This document shows positions 16,930 to 26,590 of a stretch of 38,838 bases of DNA, piece by piece. Origin of the DNA: Opitutaceae bacterium (GTDB taxonomy: Bacteria; Verrucomicrobiota; Verrucomicrobiia; Opitutales; Opitutaceae); assembly GCA_005792355.1 (NCBI GenBank), contig SXSC01000027.1, forward strand, positions 1 to 38,838. Reading direction: 5' to 3'. The translations under genes were made by a program, and so were the position numbers. Numbering within the stretch: position 1 is the stretch's first letter; every line of letters begins with the position of its first letter. Below the pieces are notes generated by a model that was not told where the DNA came from, did not search any database, and saw only the letters and a program-made list of their open reading frames with translations.

Positions 16930-19038
16930 ATGCCCAAGGTTCCCACGGCCTTTATCGTTGCCCTGACGTTTGCGGTGCTGGCGAGTCGCGGCGCGGCCGC
17001 TGATGCCTCGCGCGGGGCGGCGTTGCTCGAAGCCCGTTTCAAGCAGCTCGACCGCGATGCCGATGGTAAATTGAGCCGCGAGGAGGCGGGCGACGCGGCC
17101 TGGTTCGATCGCCTCGATCGCGACGGTGACGGGATCGTGACGCGGGATGAACTTCGGGTTGTGGTCGGGGCGATTGGCCGGGCGAATTCCGCACCGCCGC
17201 GCGACCAGACCCCTTCCGGCGGCGATGCCCCCGCTGTGGCGGACGAAGCATCACCCCGCGTCGGGCCGCGGGTGCTGAAACCCGCGGAGGTCGGAGTCGG
17301 TCGGTTGGTACCCGATCTCACGTTTACCGACGTAAACGGGAAAAAGGGACGATTTTCCGATTATCAGTCCGCCAAGGCGCTCGTGATCGCCTTCACGAGC
17401 ACGAGTTGCCCGATTACGAAAAAGTACGCGCCGAGTCTCGCGCGTCTGGAGAAGGAATTCGCGGCGCGCGGTGTGGTTCTGCTGTGGCTGAACCCGGTCG
17501 CGACCGATGCCGCGGACGACATCCGGGCGGTGATCGCGGACCACAGGTTGGCCGGTCGGTATGTTCACGACCAGGCGGGGCGCATGGCTCTTGCGCTCGG
17601 CGCGAAGACCACCGCGGAGGTGTTTGTGCTCGATGCGGCGCGCACCCTGGTGTTTCGCGGGGCGGTCGACGACCAATATGGACTGGGTTACGCGCTGGAC
17701 GCGCCCCGGCGGGAATATTTGCGCGAGGCGCTGGATGCGGTGTTGGGCGGGATGACGCCGTTTGTCGCCGCCACCGAGGCGCCCGGATGTGTGCTCGATC
17801 TGGCCGCAGGAGTGCCGGTCGCGACCACCGGGATGCCGCTTTCCGGCGCGCCGGCCGTCACCTACCACAATCGGATCTCGCGCATTGTGCAGAACAATTG
17901 CCTCGAGTGCCACCGCAGCGGCGGGGTTGGGCCGTTCAGCCTGGCGACCTTTGAGGAGGTCGGGTCGCACGCGGGGATGATCCGCAAGCAAGTCGCGCGC
18001 GGGGCGATGCCGCCGTGGTTTGCCGCGCCGCCAGAGGCGGGTGAAGCGTCGCATTGGCGCAACGATCGCTCGCTGGCGCCGGCCGACAAGGCGGATCTGC
18101 TCGCCTGGATCGCGGGCGACCGGCCGTTGGGCAACCCGGCCGAGGCTCCGCTGCCGCGTGGGTTTCCCGCCGGTTGGGTGATTGGGAAACCCGATCTGGT
18201 GCTGCAATTGCCCCGCGCCGTGGCGATCAAGGCCGAAGGGGTGATGCCTTACCAAATCTTGCGGGTAGAGACCTCTTTTGCGGAGGACAAGTGGGTGCAG
18301 GCTTACGAGGTGCAGCCGACCGCGCGCGAAATCGTGCACCATGTGATCATCAAGGTGCATCCGAAGGGTTCCAGGGCCGCCGCCGGGGCGGAGGGCGACG
18401 TGGCGTCGGAGCGGGAGGGATACTTCGCCGCGTATGTGCCGGGCAACGGACACGCGGTGTTTCCGCCAGGTTTTGCAAAAAAAATCCCCGCCGGATCCAC
18501 GGTGAGCTTTCAGATGCACTACACGCCGAACGGCAAGGCGACGACCGACCAGACCAAGCTCGGCCTGATTTTTGCCGCGGAGCCGCCGCGCCACGTGATT
18601 CATGTCGCGGGCGTGGCCAACGCCCGCCTGCGCATTCCGCCCGGCGCGGACAATCACGCGGAGACCGCGGGCCTGACGCTGCCGTTTGCCACGACCCTGC
18701 TCGGCTTCATGCCGCACATGCACGTGCGCGGGAAGGCCGCACGCTACGAGGTGATTCTGCCCGGCGGCGCGCGGCGGACGTTGCTCGACGTGCCGCGTTA
18801 CGATTTCAACTGGCAGCTGCCGTATCACTTCGCGGAGCCCCCGACGTTTCCGCGCGGCAGCCGGATCGTCTACACGGCGTGGTACGACAACAGCGCGGGG
18901 AATCCCGCCAACCCGGACCCCGCCAAGCTCGTGCGCTGGGGCCCGCAGACGTTTGACGAGATGATGCTCGGGTATGTGGAATATTACGTGCCCGGGGAAA
19001 AGCCGGCGGCACCGGGAAAATCAAACGCGGAAGAGTGA
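16930..19038 (+). CDS. EF-hand–redoxin–haem c–copper monooxygenase-like fusion protein
   Basis: 702 aa from ATG 16930, followed at once by a signal peptide (1-24). Two EF-hand loops at 41-52 (DRDADGKLSREE) and 63-74 (DRDGDGIVTRDE). A redoxin/AhpC-like domain at about 125-275 has a single Cys160 in TSTSCPITKKY and no second Cys of a CxxC pair. A haem site CLECH (324-328) has a possible axial Met in GAMPPW (360-363). The C-terminal half resembles copper type II ascorbate-dependent monooxygenase domains, with ligand-type His470/His471 (IVHHVIIKVHP), His530 (QMHYTPNG) and His596/His598 (MPHMHVRG). It should work outside the cytoplasm as a redox enzyme; the substrate is unknown. Confidence 0.85.
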   Translation: MPKVPTAFIVALTFAVLASRGAAADASRGAALLEARFKQLDRDADGKLSREEAGDAAWFDRLDRDGDGIVTRDELRVVVGAIGRANSAPPRDQTPSGGDAPAVADEASPRVGPRVLKPAEVGVGRLVPDLTFTDVNGKKGRFSDYQSAKALVIAFTSTSCPITKKYAPSLARLEKEFAARGVVLLWLNPVATDAADDIRAVIADHRLAGRYVHDQAGRMALALGAKTTAEVFVLDAARTLVFRGAVDDQYGLGYALDAPRREYLREALDAVLGGMTPFVAATEAPGCVLDLAAGVPVATTGMPLSGAPAVTYHNRISRIVQNNCLECHRSGGVGPFSLATFEEVGSHAGMIRKQVARGAMPPWFAAPPEAGEASHWRNDRSLAPADKADLLAWIAGDRPLGNPAEAPLPRGFPAGWVIGKPDLVLQLPRAVAIKAEGVMPYQILRVETSFAEDKWVQAYEVQPTAREIVHHVIIKVHPKGSRAAAGAEGDVASEREGYFAAYVPGNGHAVFPPGFAKKIPAGSTVSFQMHYTPNGKATTDQTKLGLIFAAEPPRHVIHVAGVANARLRIPPGADNHAETAGLTLPFATTLLGFMPHMHVRGKAARYEVILPGGARRTLLDVPRYDFNWQLPYHFAEPPTFPRGSRIVYTAWYDNSAGNPANPDPAKLVRWGPQTFDEMMLGYVEYYVPGEKPAAPGKSNAEE

Positions 19039-19047
19039 CCGATCTGG

Positions 19048-19068
19048 CCTTTCCGAATCTGGGAAAGG
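19048..19068 (+). terminator. Weak intrinsic terminator-like hairpin
   Basis: CCTTTCC (19048-19054) pairs with GGAAAGG (19062-19068) 9 bp after the stop codon, followed by a loose T-rich stretch (TCCTTCATTTT). Seven pairs and a broken U-tract make it a modest terminator. Confidence 0.45.
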
Positions 19069-19082
19069 TCCTTCATTTTGGT

Positions 19083-19138
19083 GGGTGAGATCCGCGTCGC
19101 ATCAGGGGGATCATGTTGGAAATCTCCCCCGGATCACC
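19083..19138 (+). other. Possible structured RNA or nested hairpin
   Basis: GGTGA..TCC (19084-19093) can pair with GGATCACC (19131-19138) with a 2-base bulge, enclosing GGGGGA (19105-19110) paired with TCCCCC (19125-19130). I do not recognise a known riboswitch. The rest of the 19039-19751 gap has no gene; it holds a short ATTCGCG repeat at 19339-19365. Confidence 0.3.
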
Positions 19139-19751
19139 GCTCACTCCTTCCAGTGATCATGCCACGATCTTCCGGAAGATTGTAACGCCCTCCGGCGGAG
19201 CCTCCGGAAATTTTCCTGCGATCAAATCTTCCCATTCCCCATTCACGACATCGGATCCTCGCCGGCATGGAGGGAAATCATGGCGCCTCCACCGCGCGCC
19301 CGCGCGTCGGCCGGGAGCGTCGTCGCGCGCGAAGTTTTATTCGCGTCGATTCGTTTCCATTCGCGGTTGAACTGAATTGGTCGGGCTCAGGGCAGCGGAT
19401 CCAGGGGAACGACAATAAATCCGCCTGCGGAATCCCCGCAACCAAGGAAGCGGCCGCGATCGAAAGCGTCGGCGGATTCATTCCCCGGCCACCGATTCCT
19501 TTGCCAAAAGTCCACGATGACTGCGAAATCCGCCACGGTGCGGCTCCCGCCGCCGGGAAAAAATCAACCGCTATCCGGTGGGGGCACCCGCGCTCCGTCG
19601 ACGGTCTGACGGCCACCTCCAGCCCCGTTTGCCGTCTGCCGGTCCGACTAAAACTTGCCTCGCCGCACGACTTGGCATTCCTTTTCATTTCACTACTTCC
19701 GGTTGCGCCGGCTCCCACGTTTCGTTGGCCGCGCCCACGCGGATATTTTCC

Positions 19752-22157
19752 ATGCCACTTTCGTTCGCCGCCCTCTCCCGCCTGTGCTTTGCTCTGGCGA
19801 TATTGACGCCCGTAACGGGAGGTCTCGCCGCGACTCCCTTGGCGAAGTCCGCGCCGGATGGCGAAGCCAATTCTGTCGCGGCGCTCGCCCGCAACTACTG
19901 CTTCGAATGCCACGACTCCGCGGTCAAGAAGGGCGGGATCAATTTCGAAGAGTTGGATCTGGGTCATCCGGAAAAGGATCCCAAGATCTGGGAAGCCGTC
20001 ATCCGCAAACTCCACCACCGGCAGATGCCGCCGTTGGGCGAGGCGCGGCCCGATGACGCCGCGTATCAGGGTGCGGTCGCGCAGCTCACGTCCGCAATCG
20101 ATCGCGCGGCGGCAGCGGCCCCGAATCCGGGCCGAACCGACACCTTCCGCCGGCTCAATCGCACCGAATATCAAAACGCGATCCGCGATCTGCTCGCCCT
20201 CGATATCGACGCCACCACGCTCCTCCCTAACGACGAGCCGAGCCACGGCTTCGACAACGTCACCGTTGGCAACCTCTCCCCGACACTCCTCGACCGCTAT
20301 GTCTCGGCGGCGCAAAAAATCGCCCGTCTCGCCGTCGGCGCCCCGCGCAAGACTCCCGGAGGCGACACGATGCGCCTGCGTCCCGATGTCACGCAGGAAG
20401 AACACGTCGAGGGTCTCCCGCTCGGTACGCGCGGCGGCGGGCTTTTCCCGTACGGCTTTCCGCAGGACGGAGAATACGAAATCCAGCTCCGCCTCGCCCG
20501 CGACCGCAATGAGCAGGTCGAGGGTCTGAGGAAACCCCACGAGGTCGAAGTCTTGGTCGATCGCCAGCGCGTCGCCCTGTTCACCGTCAAGCCGCCCGGC
20601 AACCGGAACGCCGAAGTCGTCGATGCCCACCTGAAGTTTCGCCTCGCGGTCAAGGCCGGCCCGCACGAGGTCGGCGTCACTTTTGTCAAAGATCCCTCCG
20701 CGCTCCTCGAGACCGAGCGCCAGCCGTTCATCGCGCGCTTCAACATGCACCGGCATCCGCGCACCGCGCCGGCCCTTTACCAGGTCTCCATCACCGGCCC
20801 CTTCGACGCCCAGGGTCCCGGCGACACGCCGAGCCGCCGCCAGATTTTCGGCGAGGTGGCTAAATCTCCCCCGCTCCGTTCGGCCCCGCCATGGTCCATG
20901 GCCGACGAGGACACCCGCGCGCGCCAAATCCTCTCCCCGCTGATCCGCCGCGCCTACCGCCGCCCCATCACGGACGACGATCTCCGCAAGCCGCTGCAAT
21001 TTTTCCGCGAGGCCCGCGACCAGGATGGTTTCGAGGCCGGCATCGAGAATGCCCTCAGCGCCGTGCTCGTAAGTCCGCGCTTTCTGATCCGGATCGAGGA
21101 AGACCCCGCCGGCCTCGCGCCCGCCACCGCCTACCGCATCAGCGATCTCGAACTCGCCTCGCGTCTCTCGTTCTTCCTCTGGAGCAGCCTGCCGGACGAC
21201 ACGCTGCTCGACGCCGCCGTGCGCGGTGATCTCCGCCAGCCAAAGCTGCTCGAGGAACAGGTTCGCCGCCTGCTCGCCGACCCCCGCTCCCGCAGCCTGG
21301 TCACCAACTTCGCGAGCCAGTGGCTGTACTTGCGCAACCTGGAGACGGTGACGCCCGACCTGCGGCTCTTCATCGATTTTGACGACAACCTCCGCCAGGC
21401 GTTTCGCCAGGAAACGGAACTCTTCTTCGAGAGCGTGCTGCGCGAGGACCGCCGCGTCACCGACCTGCTGAACGCCGACTACACCTTTCTGAACGAGCGC
21501 CTCGCGAAACACTACGGTGTCCCGCACATCTATGGCAGCCGTTTCCGCCGCGTCGCGCTCACGGGTGAGGCCGCCCTCCAACGCGGCGGCCTGCTCCGCC
21601 ACGGCAGCATTCTTACGGTCACGTCCTACGCCACGCGCACCTCGCCCGTGATCCGCGGTCATTGGATTCTGGCAAATCTCGTCGGCGCGCCACCCCCGCC
21701 GCCGCCACCCAACGTCCCCGCGCTTGACGACAACACGGTGTCCGCGGCGCTCCCGATTCGCGAGCGTCTCGCCGCCCATCGCGCCAATCCCGCCTGTGCG
21801 AGCTGCCACGACGTGATGGATCCCGTCGGCTTCGCCCTCGAGAATTTCGATGCGATTGGCCGCTGGCGCACCGCCGAGGAACGCAAACCAATCGACGCCT
21901 CCGGCGGGCTCCCCGATGGCAGCACGTTTACGGGGGTCGCCGCCCTCGAGCGCGGCCTGCTTCAGCGGCCCGAACTCTTCGCCGGCACCGTGAGTGAAAA
22001 ACTCCTCATCTTTGCCCTTGGCCGCGGCGTCGAGACGTACGATGCTCCCGCCATCCGCCAGATCGTCCGGCACGCGCAAGCCGACAACTTTCGCTTCTCG
22101 TCCCTGATTCTTGCCATCGTCAACAGCACCCCGTTTCAAATGAGGAAATCCCCATGA
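19752..22157 (+). CDS. DUF1592 multidomain cytochrome-like protein (DUF1587/1595/1592/1588/1585)
   Basis: 801 aa from ATG 19752, fixed by the signal peptide (1-26) that follows. A planctomycete-type haem site CFECH (50-54) opens a cytochrome c-like region. Then come DUF1587 (RRLNRTEYQNAIRDLLAL), DUF1595 (ILSPLIRRAYRRPI), DUF1592 (ELASRLSFFLWSSLPDD, FASQWLYLRNL), DUF1588 (GLLRHGSILTVTSYATRTSPV, second haem-like CASCH at 682-686) and DUF1585 (LIFALGRGVETYD). The family is typical of Planctomycetes/Verrucomicrobia and always pairs with DUF1552; the pair is thought to work in the periplasm on polysaccharide or other substrates, unproven. The stop overlaps the next start (ATGA). Upstream promoter not identified. 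Confidence 0.92.
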   Translation: MPLSFAALSRLCFALAILTPVTGGLAATPLAKSAPDGEANSVAALARNYCFECHDSAVKKGGINFEELDLGHPEKDPKIWEAVIRKLHHRQMPPLGEARPDDAAYQGAVAQLTSAIDRAAAAAPNPGRTDTFRRLNRTEYQNAIRDLLALDIDATTLLPNDEPSHGFDNVTVGNLSPTLLDRYVSAAQKIARLAVGAPRKTPGGDTMRLRPDVTQEEHVEGLPLGTRGGGLFPYGFPQDGEYEIQLRLARDRNEQVEGLRKPHEVEVLVDRQRVALFTVKPPGNRNAEVVDAHLKFRLAVKAGPHEVGVTFVKDPSALLETERQPFIARFNMHRHPRTAPALYQVSITGPFDAQGPGDTPSRRQIFGEVAKSPPLRSAPPWSMADEDTRARQILSPLIRRAYRRPITDDDLRKPLQFFREARDQDGFEAGIENALSAVLVSPRFLIRIEEDPAGLAPATAYRISDLELASRLSFFLWSSLPDDTLLDAAVRGDLRQPKLLEEQVRRLLADPRSRSLVTNFASQWLYLRNLETVTPDLRLFIDFDDNLRQAFRQETELFFESVLREDRRVTDLLNADYTFLNERLAKHYGVPHIYGSRFRRVALTGEAALQRGGLLRHGSILTVTSYATRTSPVIRGHWILANLVGAPPPPPPPNVPALDDNTVSAALPIRERLAAHRANPACASCHDVMDPVGFALENFDAIGRWRTAEERKPIDASGGLPDGSTFTGVAALERGLLQRPELFAGTVSEKLLIFALGRGVETYDAPAIRQIVRHAQADNFRFSSLILAIVNSTPFQMRKSP

Positions 22158-23500
22158 TCATCACCAAAAAGGCCCTGCCCCGTCGGACATTCTTGCGCGG
22201 CATGGGCGCTTCGCTCGCCCTTCCGCTCCTCGACGCGATGGTCCCCGCCGCCACCGCGATGACCGGGACGCCGGCGAACCCCGTGCGCCGCCTCGGTTTC
22301 GTCTTCATGCCGATGGGCTGCGACATCACGCGCTGGACGCCGCCCGGCACCGACGGAAAACTCGGCGAGCTCTCGCCCATCCTCAGCTCGCTGGGCCCGG
22401 TGAAAGAGCACGTCACCGCGATCACCAACCTCGAGCTCCGCAACGCCTATCCCGGCTCGCACGCCACGTCGAACGCCGCCTTCCTCAGCGCGGCCAAGGC
22501 GAAACACACCGAGAGCTCCGATTACTACCTCGGCACCACGGTTGATCAAATCGCCGCGCAACAAATCGGCCGCGAGACCCAGCTCCCCTCGCTCGAGCTG
22601 TCGATGGACATGCTCCAGACCACCGGCCAGTGCGACAACGGCTACGCCTGCGTTTACCAGAACAACCTCTCGTGGTCCTCGCCCACCACGCCGCTGCCGT
22701 CCGAGGCGCACCCGCGCATCGTGTTCGAACGACTCTTCGGCGATGGCGGCAATCCCGCCGAACGGCGGGCCGCCCTCCGCAAGCGCGCCAGCCTCCTCGA
22801 CTGGGTCAACGAGGACATCGCCAGCCTCCAGCGCAAACTCGGCCCCGCCGACCGCGCCAAGGTCGGCGAATACCTCGAAACCGTGCGCGAGGTGGAACGT
22901 CGCATCCAGAAAGCCGAGGCCGACGTCGCGGGAAATCCGCTCCCCGACCTCGACCGCCCGCTCGGGGTGCCCGCGGCCTACGCCGACCATGCGCGCCTGA
23001 TGTTCGATCTCCAGGTGCTCGCGATGCAGGGCGACATCACGCGCGTCACCACCTTTCAGCTCGCGCGCGAGACCAGCAACCGCACGTATCCGGAAATCGG
23101 TGTCAGCGATCCGCACCACCCGCTTTCGCACCACGGCAACGATCCGGACAAGATCGCGCGCATGGCGAAGATCAACGCGTTTCATGTTTCGCTCTTCGCC
23201 TACTTCCTCGGACGCCTCAAGGCCACGCCCGAGGGCAACGGCACGCTGCTCGATCACTCGCTGCTCCTCTACGGCAGCGGCATCGGCAACCCCAACGTCC
23301 ACGATCATACCAACCTCCCCATCCTCGTCGCGGGCGGCGCCGCCGGTGGCATGAAGGGCGGCCGTCACATTCGTTACAACCAGCCGACCCCGCTCGCGAA
23401 TCTCCACCTCACGCTCCTCAACAAGGTCGGCGTCAACCTCGACCGTTTCGCCGACAGCAATGGCAAGATGGACGAGCTCTTCGCCCCGGTGACGTTGTGA
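22154..23500 (+). CDS. DUF1552 protein, Tat-exported
   Basis: 448 aa. The N terminus has a twin-arginine signal (RRTFLRGMGASLALPLLDAM). The rest matches DUF1552, which is related to the sulfatase/alkaline-phosphatase-like DUF1501 group: RRLGFVFMPMGCDITRWTP, TNLELRNAYPGSHATSNAAFLSA, FQLARETSNRTYPEIGVSDPHHPLSHH, and LLYGSGIGNPNVHDHTNLPILVAGG. Clustered His residues (SDPHHPLSHHG, HDHTN) suggest a metal site. It is translationally coupled to the DUF1592 gene by a 4-bp overlap and precedes the ankyrin gene by 8 bp, a common three-gene set in this phylum. Confidence 0.92.
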   Translation: MIITKKALPRRTFLRGMGASLALPLLDAMVPAATAMTGTPANPVRRLGFVFMPMGCDITRWTPPGTDGKLGELSPILSSLGPVKEHVTAITNLELRNAYPGSHATSNAAFLSAAKAKHTESSDYYLGTTVDQIAAQQIGRETQLPSLELSMDMLQTTGQCDNGYACVYQNNLSWSSPTTPLPSEAHPRIVFERLFGDGGNPAERRAALRKRASLLDWVNEDIASLQRKLGPADRAKVGEYLETVREVERRIQKAEADVAGNPLPDLDRPLGVPAAYADHARLMFDLQVLAMQGDITRVTTFQLARETSNRTYPEIGVSDPHHPLSHHGNDPDKIARMAKINAFHVSLFAYFLGRLKATPEGNGTLLDHSLLLYGSGIGNPNVHDHTNLPILVAGGAAGGMKGGRHIRYNQPTPLANLHLTLLNKVGVNLDRFADSNGKMDELFAPVTL

Positions 23501-23508
23501 GGCAAGTT

Positions 23509-25095
23509 ATGCACGGTGTCATGACCGCTTCGCCAACGCTCCGGAGGGCTGCGCTTTGTCGCAGCCGTTTTCCGGAGGGGATTCTGCGGCGCCGGCAAAA
23601 CGGCGCCCGCCGACCGGGGGTATTTTTCAAGGCTGCGGTGTTGGCGTGCATCGGCGGTTTCCTCTTCTCGGGTGTCGCTGGTGCCGCGGTCTCACCCCTC
23701 GCCGACGCGATTGAGAAAAAGGACCGCGCCGCCGTGCGCGCACTGCTGTCCGATTCCAACGTCAACGCCGCCCAGATCGACGGCATGACCGCGCTCCACT
23801 GGGCGGTGTATCACGACGACCTCGACCTCGCGAAGTCGCTCGTCGCGGCCGGCGCCAAGGCCGAGGTCGCCAACCGTTACGGGGTCACTCCGCTTTCCCT
23901 TGCCTGCACCAACGGGCACACCGCGATCGTCGAGCTTCTCCTTGCCGCCGGCGCCGACCCCAACACCGCGCTCCGCGGTGGCGAGACCCCGCTGATGACC
24001 GCGGCGCGCACCGGCCAGGTCGGCCCCGTGAAAGCCCTGCTCGCCCGCGGGGCCAAGATCGACGCGAAGCTCCCGCAGGGCCAGACCGCCCTGATGTGGG
24101 CCGCCGCCGATGGCCACACCGCCGTCGTCGAGATTTTCCTCGCCGCGGGGGCGGATTTTCAGACGCCACTCGAGACGGGTTTGAATCCGATGCTTTTTGC
24201 GGTGCGCGCCGGCCACGCTGACGTCGTGCGTCTGTTCCTCAAAGCCGGGGTGGACCTCAACGCGGCCACGCAGCCGACCAAGACCGGCAAAAAACTCCTG
24301 GGAAAAGGCATGAGCGCCCTGACTCTCGCGGTGGAGAACGGCCGCTTCGAACTCGCCGCGTTCCTCCTCGATCTCGGCGCCGATCCCAACGACCTGCGCT
24401 CCGGCTACACGCCCCTGCACATCCTCTCGTGGATCCGCAAGCCGGACCGGGGCGAGGACGAAGGCGATCCCATTCCCGAGGACTCCGGGAGTGTGACCAG
24501 CGAGCAGTTGATCCGGAAGCTCGTCGCCAAGGGTGCCGCCCTGAATACGCGGCTCACTGGTGGTCCGTCGGGCGGCGGTCGCATCGCCCGAAATGGCTGC
24601 ACGCCGTTCATGCTGGCGGCTGACACTGCCGACACACCCTTCATGCGGCTGCTGGTTGAGCTCGGCGCGGATCCGACCATCCCCAACGTCGACGGCTGTA
24701 CGCCGCTGATGGCGGCCGCGGGTCTCGGCACGCGGGCCGCGGAGGAGGAAGCCGGCACGGAAGACGAGGCGATCGAGTCGGTGGGCTACCTGCTCTCCCT
24801 CGGCGCCGACATCAACGCCGTCTCGAACAACGGCGACACCGCCATGCACGGCGCCGCCTTCGCCAATTTTCCAAAAGTTGTGAAATTTCTCACGGCCAAA
24901 GGGGCGAAGATCGAGATCTGGAACCAGAAGAACAAACGCGGCTGGACCCCGCTCCTCGTGGCCGAGGGCCACCGCTTCGGAAATTTCAAACCCTCGTTCG
25001 AAACGATTGCCGCCATCCATGAAGTGATGATCGCAAACGGCCTCACGCCGCCGCCGCCGACCCCGATGGTGCCGGTGAAGGGGTACGAGAACTGA
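23509..25095 (+). CDS. Secreted ankyrin-repeat protein
   Basis: 528 aa from ATG 23509 (524 from ATG 23521). About 40 unusual basic residues precede a hydrophobic signal/anchor at about 44-63 (AAVLACIGGFLFSGVAGAAVS). Some ten ankyrin repeats follow, e.g. DGMTALHWAVYHDDLDLAKS, YGVTPLSLACTNGHTAIVEL, GQTALMWAAADGHTAVVEI and DGCTPLMAAAGLG; it ends with a Pro-rich tail. The basic leader before the signal is coded by a palindromic repeat (23539-23607); the original start may have been nearer the hydrophobic segment. As third gene of the DUF1592–DUF1552 operon it probably acts as a periplasmic scaffold or partner of those proteins. Confidence 0.88.
   Translation: MHGVMTASPTLRRAALCRSRFPEGILRRRQNGARRPGVFFKAAVLACIGGFLFSGVAGAAVSPLADAIEKKDRAAVRALLSDSNVNAAQIDGMTALHWAVYHDDLDLAKSLVAAGAKAEVANRYGVTPLSLACTNGHTAIVELLLAAGADPNTALRGGETPLMTAARTGQVGPVKALLARGAKIDAKLPQGQTALMWAAADGHTAVVEIFLAAGADFQTPLETGLNPMLFAVRAGHADVVRLFLKAGVDLNAATQPTKTGKKLLGKGMSALTLAVENGRFELAAFLLDLGADPNDLRSGYTPLHILSWIRKPDRGEDEGDPIPEDSGSVTSEQLIRKLVAKGAALNTRLTGGPSGGGRIARNGCTPFMLAADTADTPFMRLLVELGADPTIPNVDGCTPLMAAAGLGTRAAEEEAGTEDEAIESVGYLLSLGADINAVSNNGDTAMHGAAFANFPKVVKFLTAKGAKIEIWNQKNKRGWTPLLVAEGHRFGNFKPSFETIAAIHEVMIANGLTPPPPTPMVPVKGYEN
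23539..23607. repeat. Palindromic repeat in frame at the ankyrin gene 5' end
   Basis: CTCCGGA (23539-23545) with TCCGGAG (23571-23577) encloses GGCTGCG (23547-23553) with CGCAGCC (23560-23566). A second hairpin is GGCGCCG (23588-23594) with CGGCGCC (23601-23607). All are read through as the basic N-terminal extension before the signal sequence. Confidence 0.6.
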
Positions 25096-25134
25096 CGAGG
25101 ATATTTTTCCGGCTCGGCCGGCGGGCCGCCGGCT

Positions 25135-26487
25135 TTACGTCGGCAGCACCCAGCCCTTGCGGTACTCACGCTTGAGAAAGTGATCGGCCCCGGGGGCGTT
25201 CTTTGCGCGCAGCGCCACGGGATCCCACTCGAGCTTCTTGCCGGCGCGAAAGGCGACGTTGCCGAGGTGATTCGACTCGGTGAGCCAGCCGGAATACTCG
25301 AAATCCGCGAGCACCTGGTTCCGGCCCTTGCAGGCACCGATCCACTCGTGATGGTGGCTCTCGACCTTGGGAAATTTTTGCGGCGGGCGGGCGAACCCGA
25401 CAAAATCTTTTTCCGGGAGGAGCACATGCTTGCCATAGTCCGACAGCAGCATGCCTTTCTTCCCGATGAAAAGCGCGCCGTTGGGCCACTGGGGAATGCC
25501 CTGTTGCTGCCAGATTTCGGGCCGGTCCTCGCCCTGGTACCAGGTGAATTTCACCGGCGGTAGGTCCCCCCGTTGGCCGAATTCATAGACCGCCCGCATC
25601 GTGGCCGGCGCGATTTCGGGATGCGGGGTCGGCCCAAAGGCCTCGATCGTGAGCGGGGCTTTCAACTGCAGCGCCCAGAACGGCAGATCGTTCCAGTGCG
25701 AGCCGAGGTCGCTCATCGTCCCGTTGCCGAAATCCCACCAGCGGTACCATTTCGGTCCGGGAAAGTAGACGTCGTTGAAGGGCCGCTCCGGCGCCGGCCC
25801 GAGCCAGAGATCCCAGTGGAGGCCCTCCGGCACGGGCATGGCGGCGGGCCGCTCCGTGACGTACACGCGATCCTTGTTGGCCTCGGCGGCCGCCTGGCTC
25901 TGCAGGCCCCAGGCCCGCGACACCCACACATGGGCCTCGTGCACCGGCCCGATCGCGCCGCCCTGGATCAGCTCGACGACCCGGCGGTAGTTCTCCGTCG
26001 CGTGAATCTGGATACCCATCTGCGTCACCACCCCGGCGCTGGCCGCCGCCTCGCGGATTTTCCGCGCCTCGTAGACGTTGTGCGTGAGCGGTTTTTCGCA
26101 GTAGACATGCTTCCGGTGCTTGAGCGCGAGCATGGTGGCGATGGCGTGCGTATGTTCGCAGGTGCTGACGACGACCGCGTCGAACTCGCCGGCGTGGTCG
26201 AACACTTTGCGGAAATCGACCTCCTGCCGGGCCGTGGGATGCGCGGCGGCCGCGGCGGCGAGGCTCTTCGCGTTCACGTCGCACAGGGCGACAATGTTTT
26301 CCGATGCGACGCCCTTGAGATTCCCGCCGCCGCGGCCGCCGCAGCCGATGATGGCGAGGTTGAGTTTGCTGTTGAGATTCTGGCCGCGGAGGAGCGTCGG
26401 AATCGCGAGGAGGGAGGCGGCGGCTGCGGTCCGTTGGGCGAACTGGCGACGGGTGAGAGCGGGGGAGACTGACGGGCGGGAGGGCAT
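25135..26487 (-). CDS. Tat-exported Gfo/Idh/MocA family oxidoreductase
   Basis: 450 aa from ATG 26487, which places a twin-arginine signal ([20 protein letters not shown]) near the N terminus; the longer frame upstream to 26631 is not conserved-looking. Rossmann motif [18 protein letters not shown], and the EKP motif ([13 protein letters not shown]). The C-terminal domain has [27 protein letters not shown], with the Asp/His of the substrate site, and ends with the bacterial-type C-terminal extension ([29 protein letters not shown]). Likely oxidises a sugar or cyclitol. It is convergent with the ankyrin operon (39 bp apart) and apparently alone in its transcript. Substrate unknown. Confidence 0.9.
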   Translation of the reverse strand: MPSRPSVSPALTRRQFAQRTAAAASLLAIPTLLRGQNLNSKLNLAIIGCGGRGGGNLKGVASENIVALCDVNAKSLAAAAAAHPTARQEVDFRKVFDHAGEFDAVVVSTCEHTHAIATMLALKHRKHVYCEKPLTHNVYEARKIREAAASAGVVTQMGIQIHATENYRRVVELIQGGAIGPVHEAHVWVSRAWGLQSQAAAEANKDRVYVTERPAAMPVPEGLHWDLWLGPAPERPFNDVYFPGPKWYRWWDFGNGTMSDLGSHWNDLPFWALQLKAPLTIEAFGPTPHPEIAPATMRAVYEFGQRGDLPPVKFTWYQGEDRPEIWQQQGIPQWPNGALFIGKKGMLLSDYGKHVLLPEKDFVGFARPPQKFPKVESHHHEWIGACKGRNQVLADFEYSGWLTESNHLGNVAFRAGKKLEWDPVALRAKNAPGADHFLKREYRKGWVLPT

Positions 26488-26590
26488 GAGATGGGAGGGG
26501 GCGCCGGATCTGAGCACGACGATCACCGCGACGGCAAGGCCGGCGATCGGGTCATTCGGGCGATCCGGTGCCGGGCGAAACGACCGTCCG

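Noticed and set aside
19278..22139. 953-codon open frame on the minus strand opposite the DUF1592 gene
   Set aside because: It is the antisense shadow of a well-supported gene; its composition is Arg/Glu/Gly-rich without recognisable motifs.
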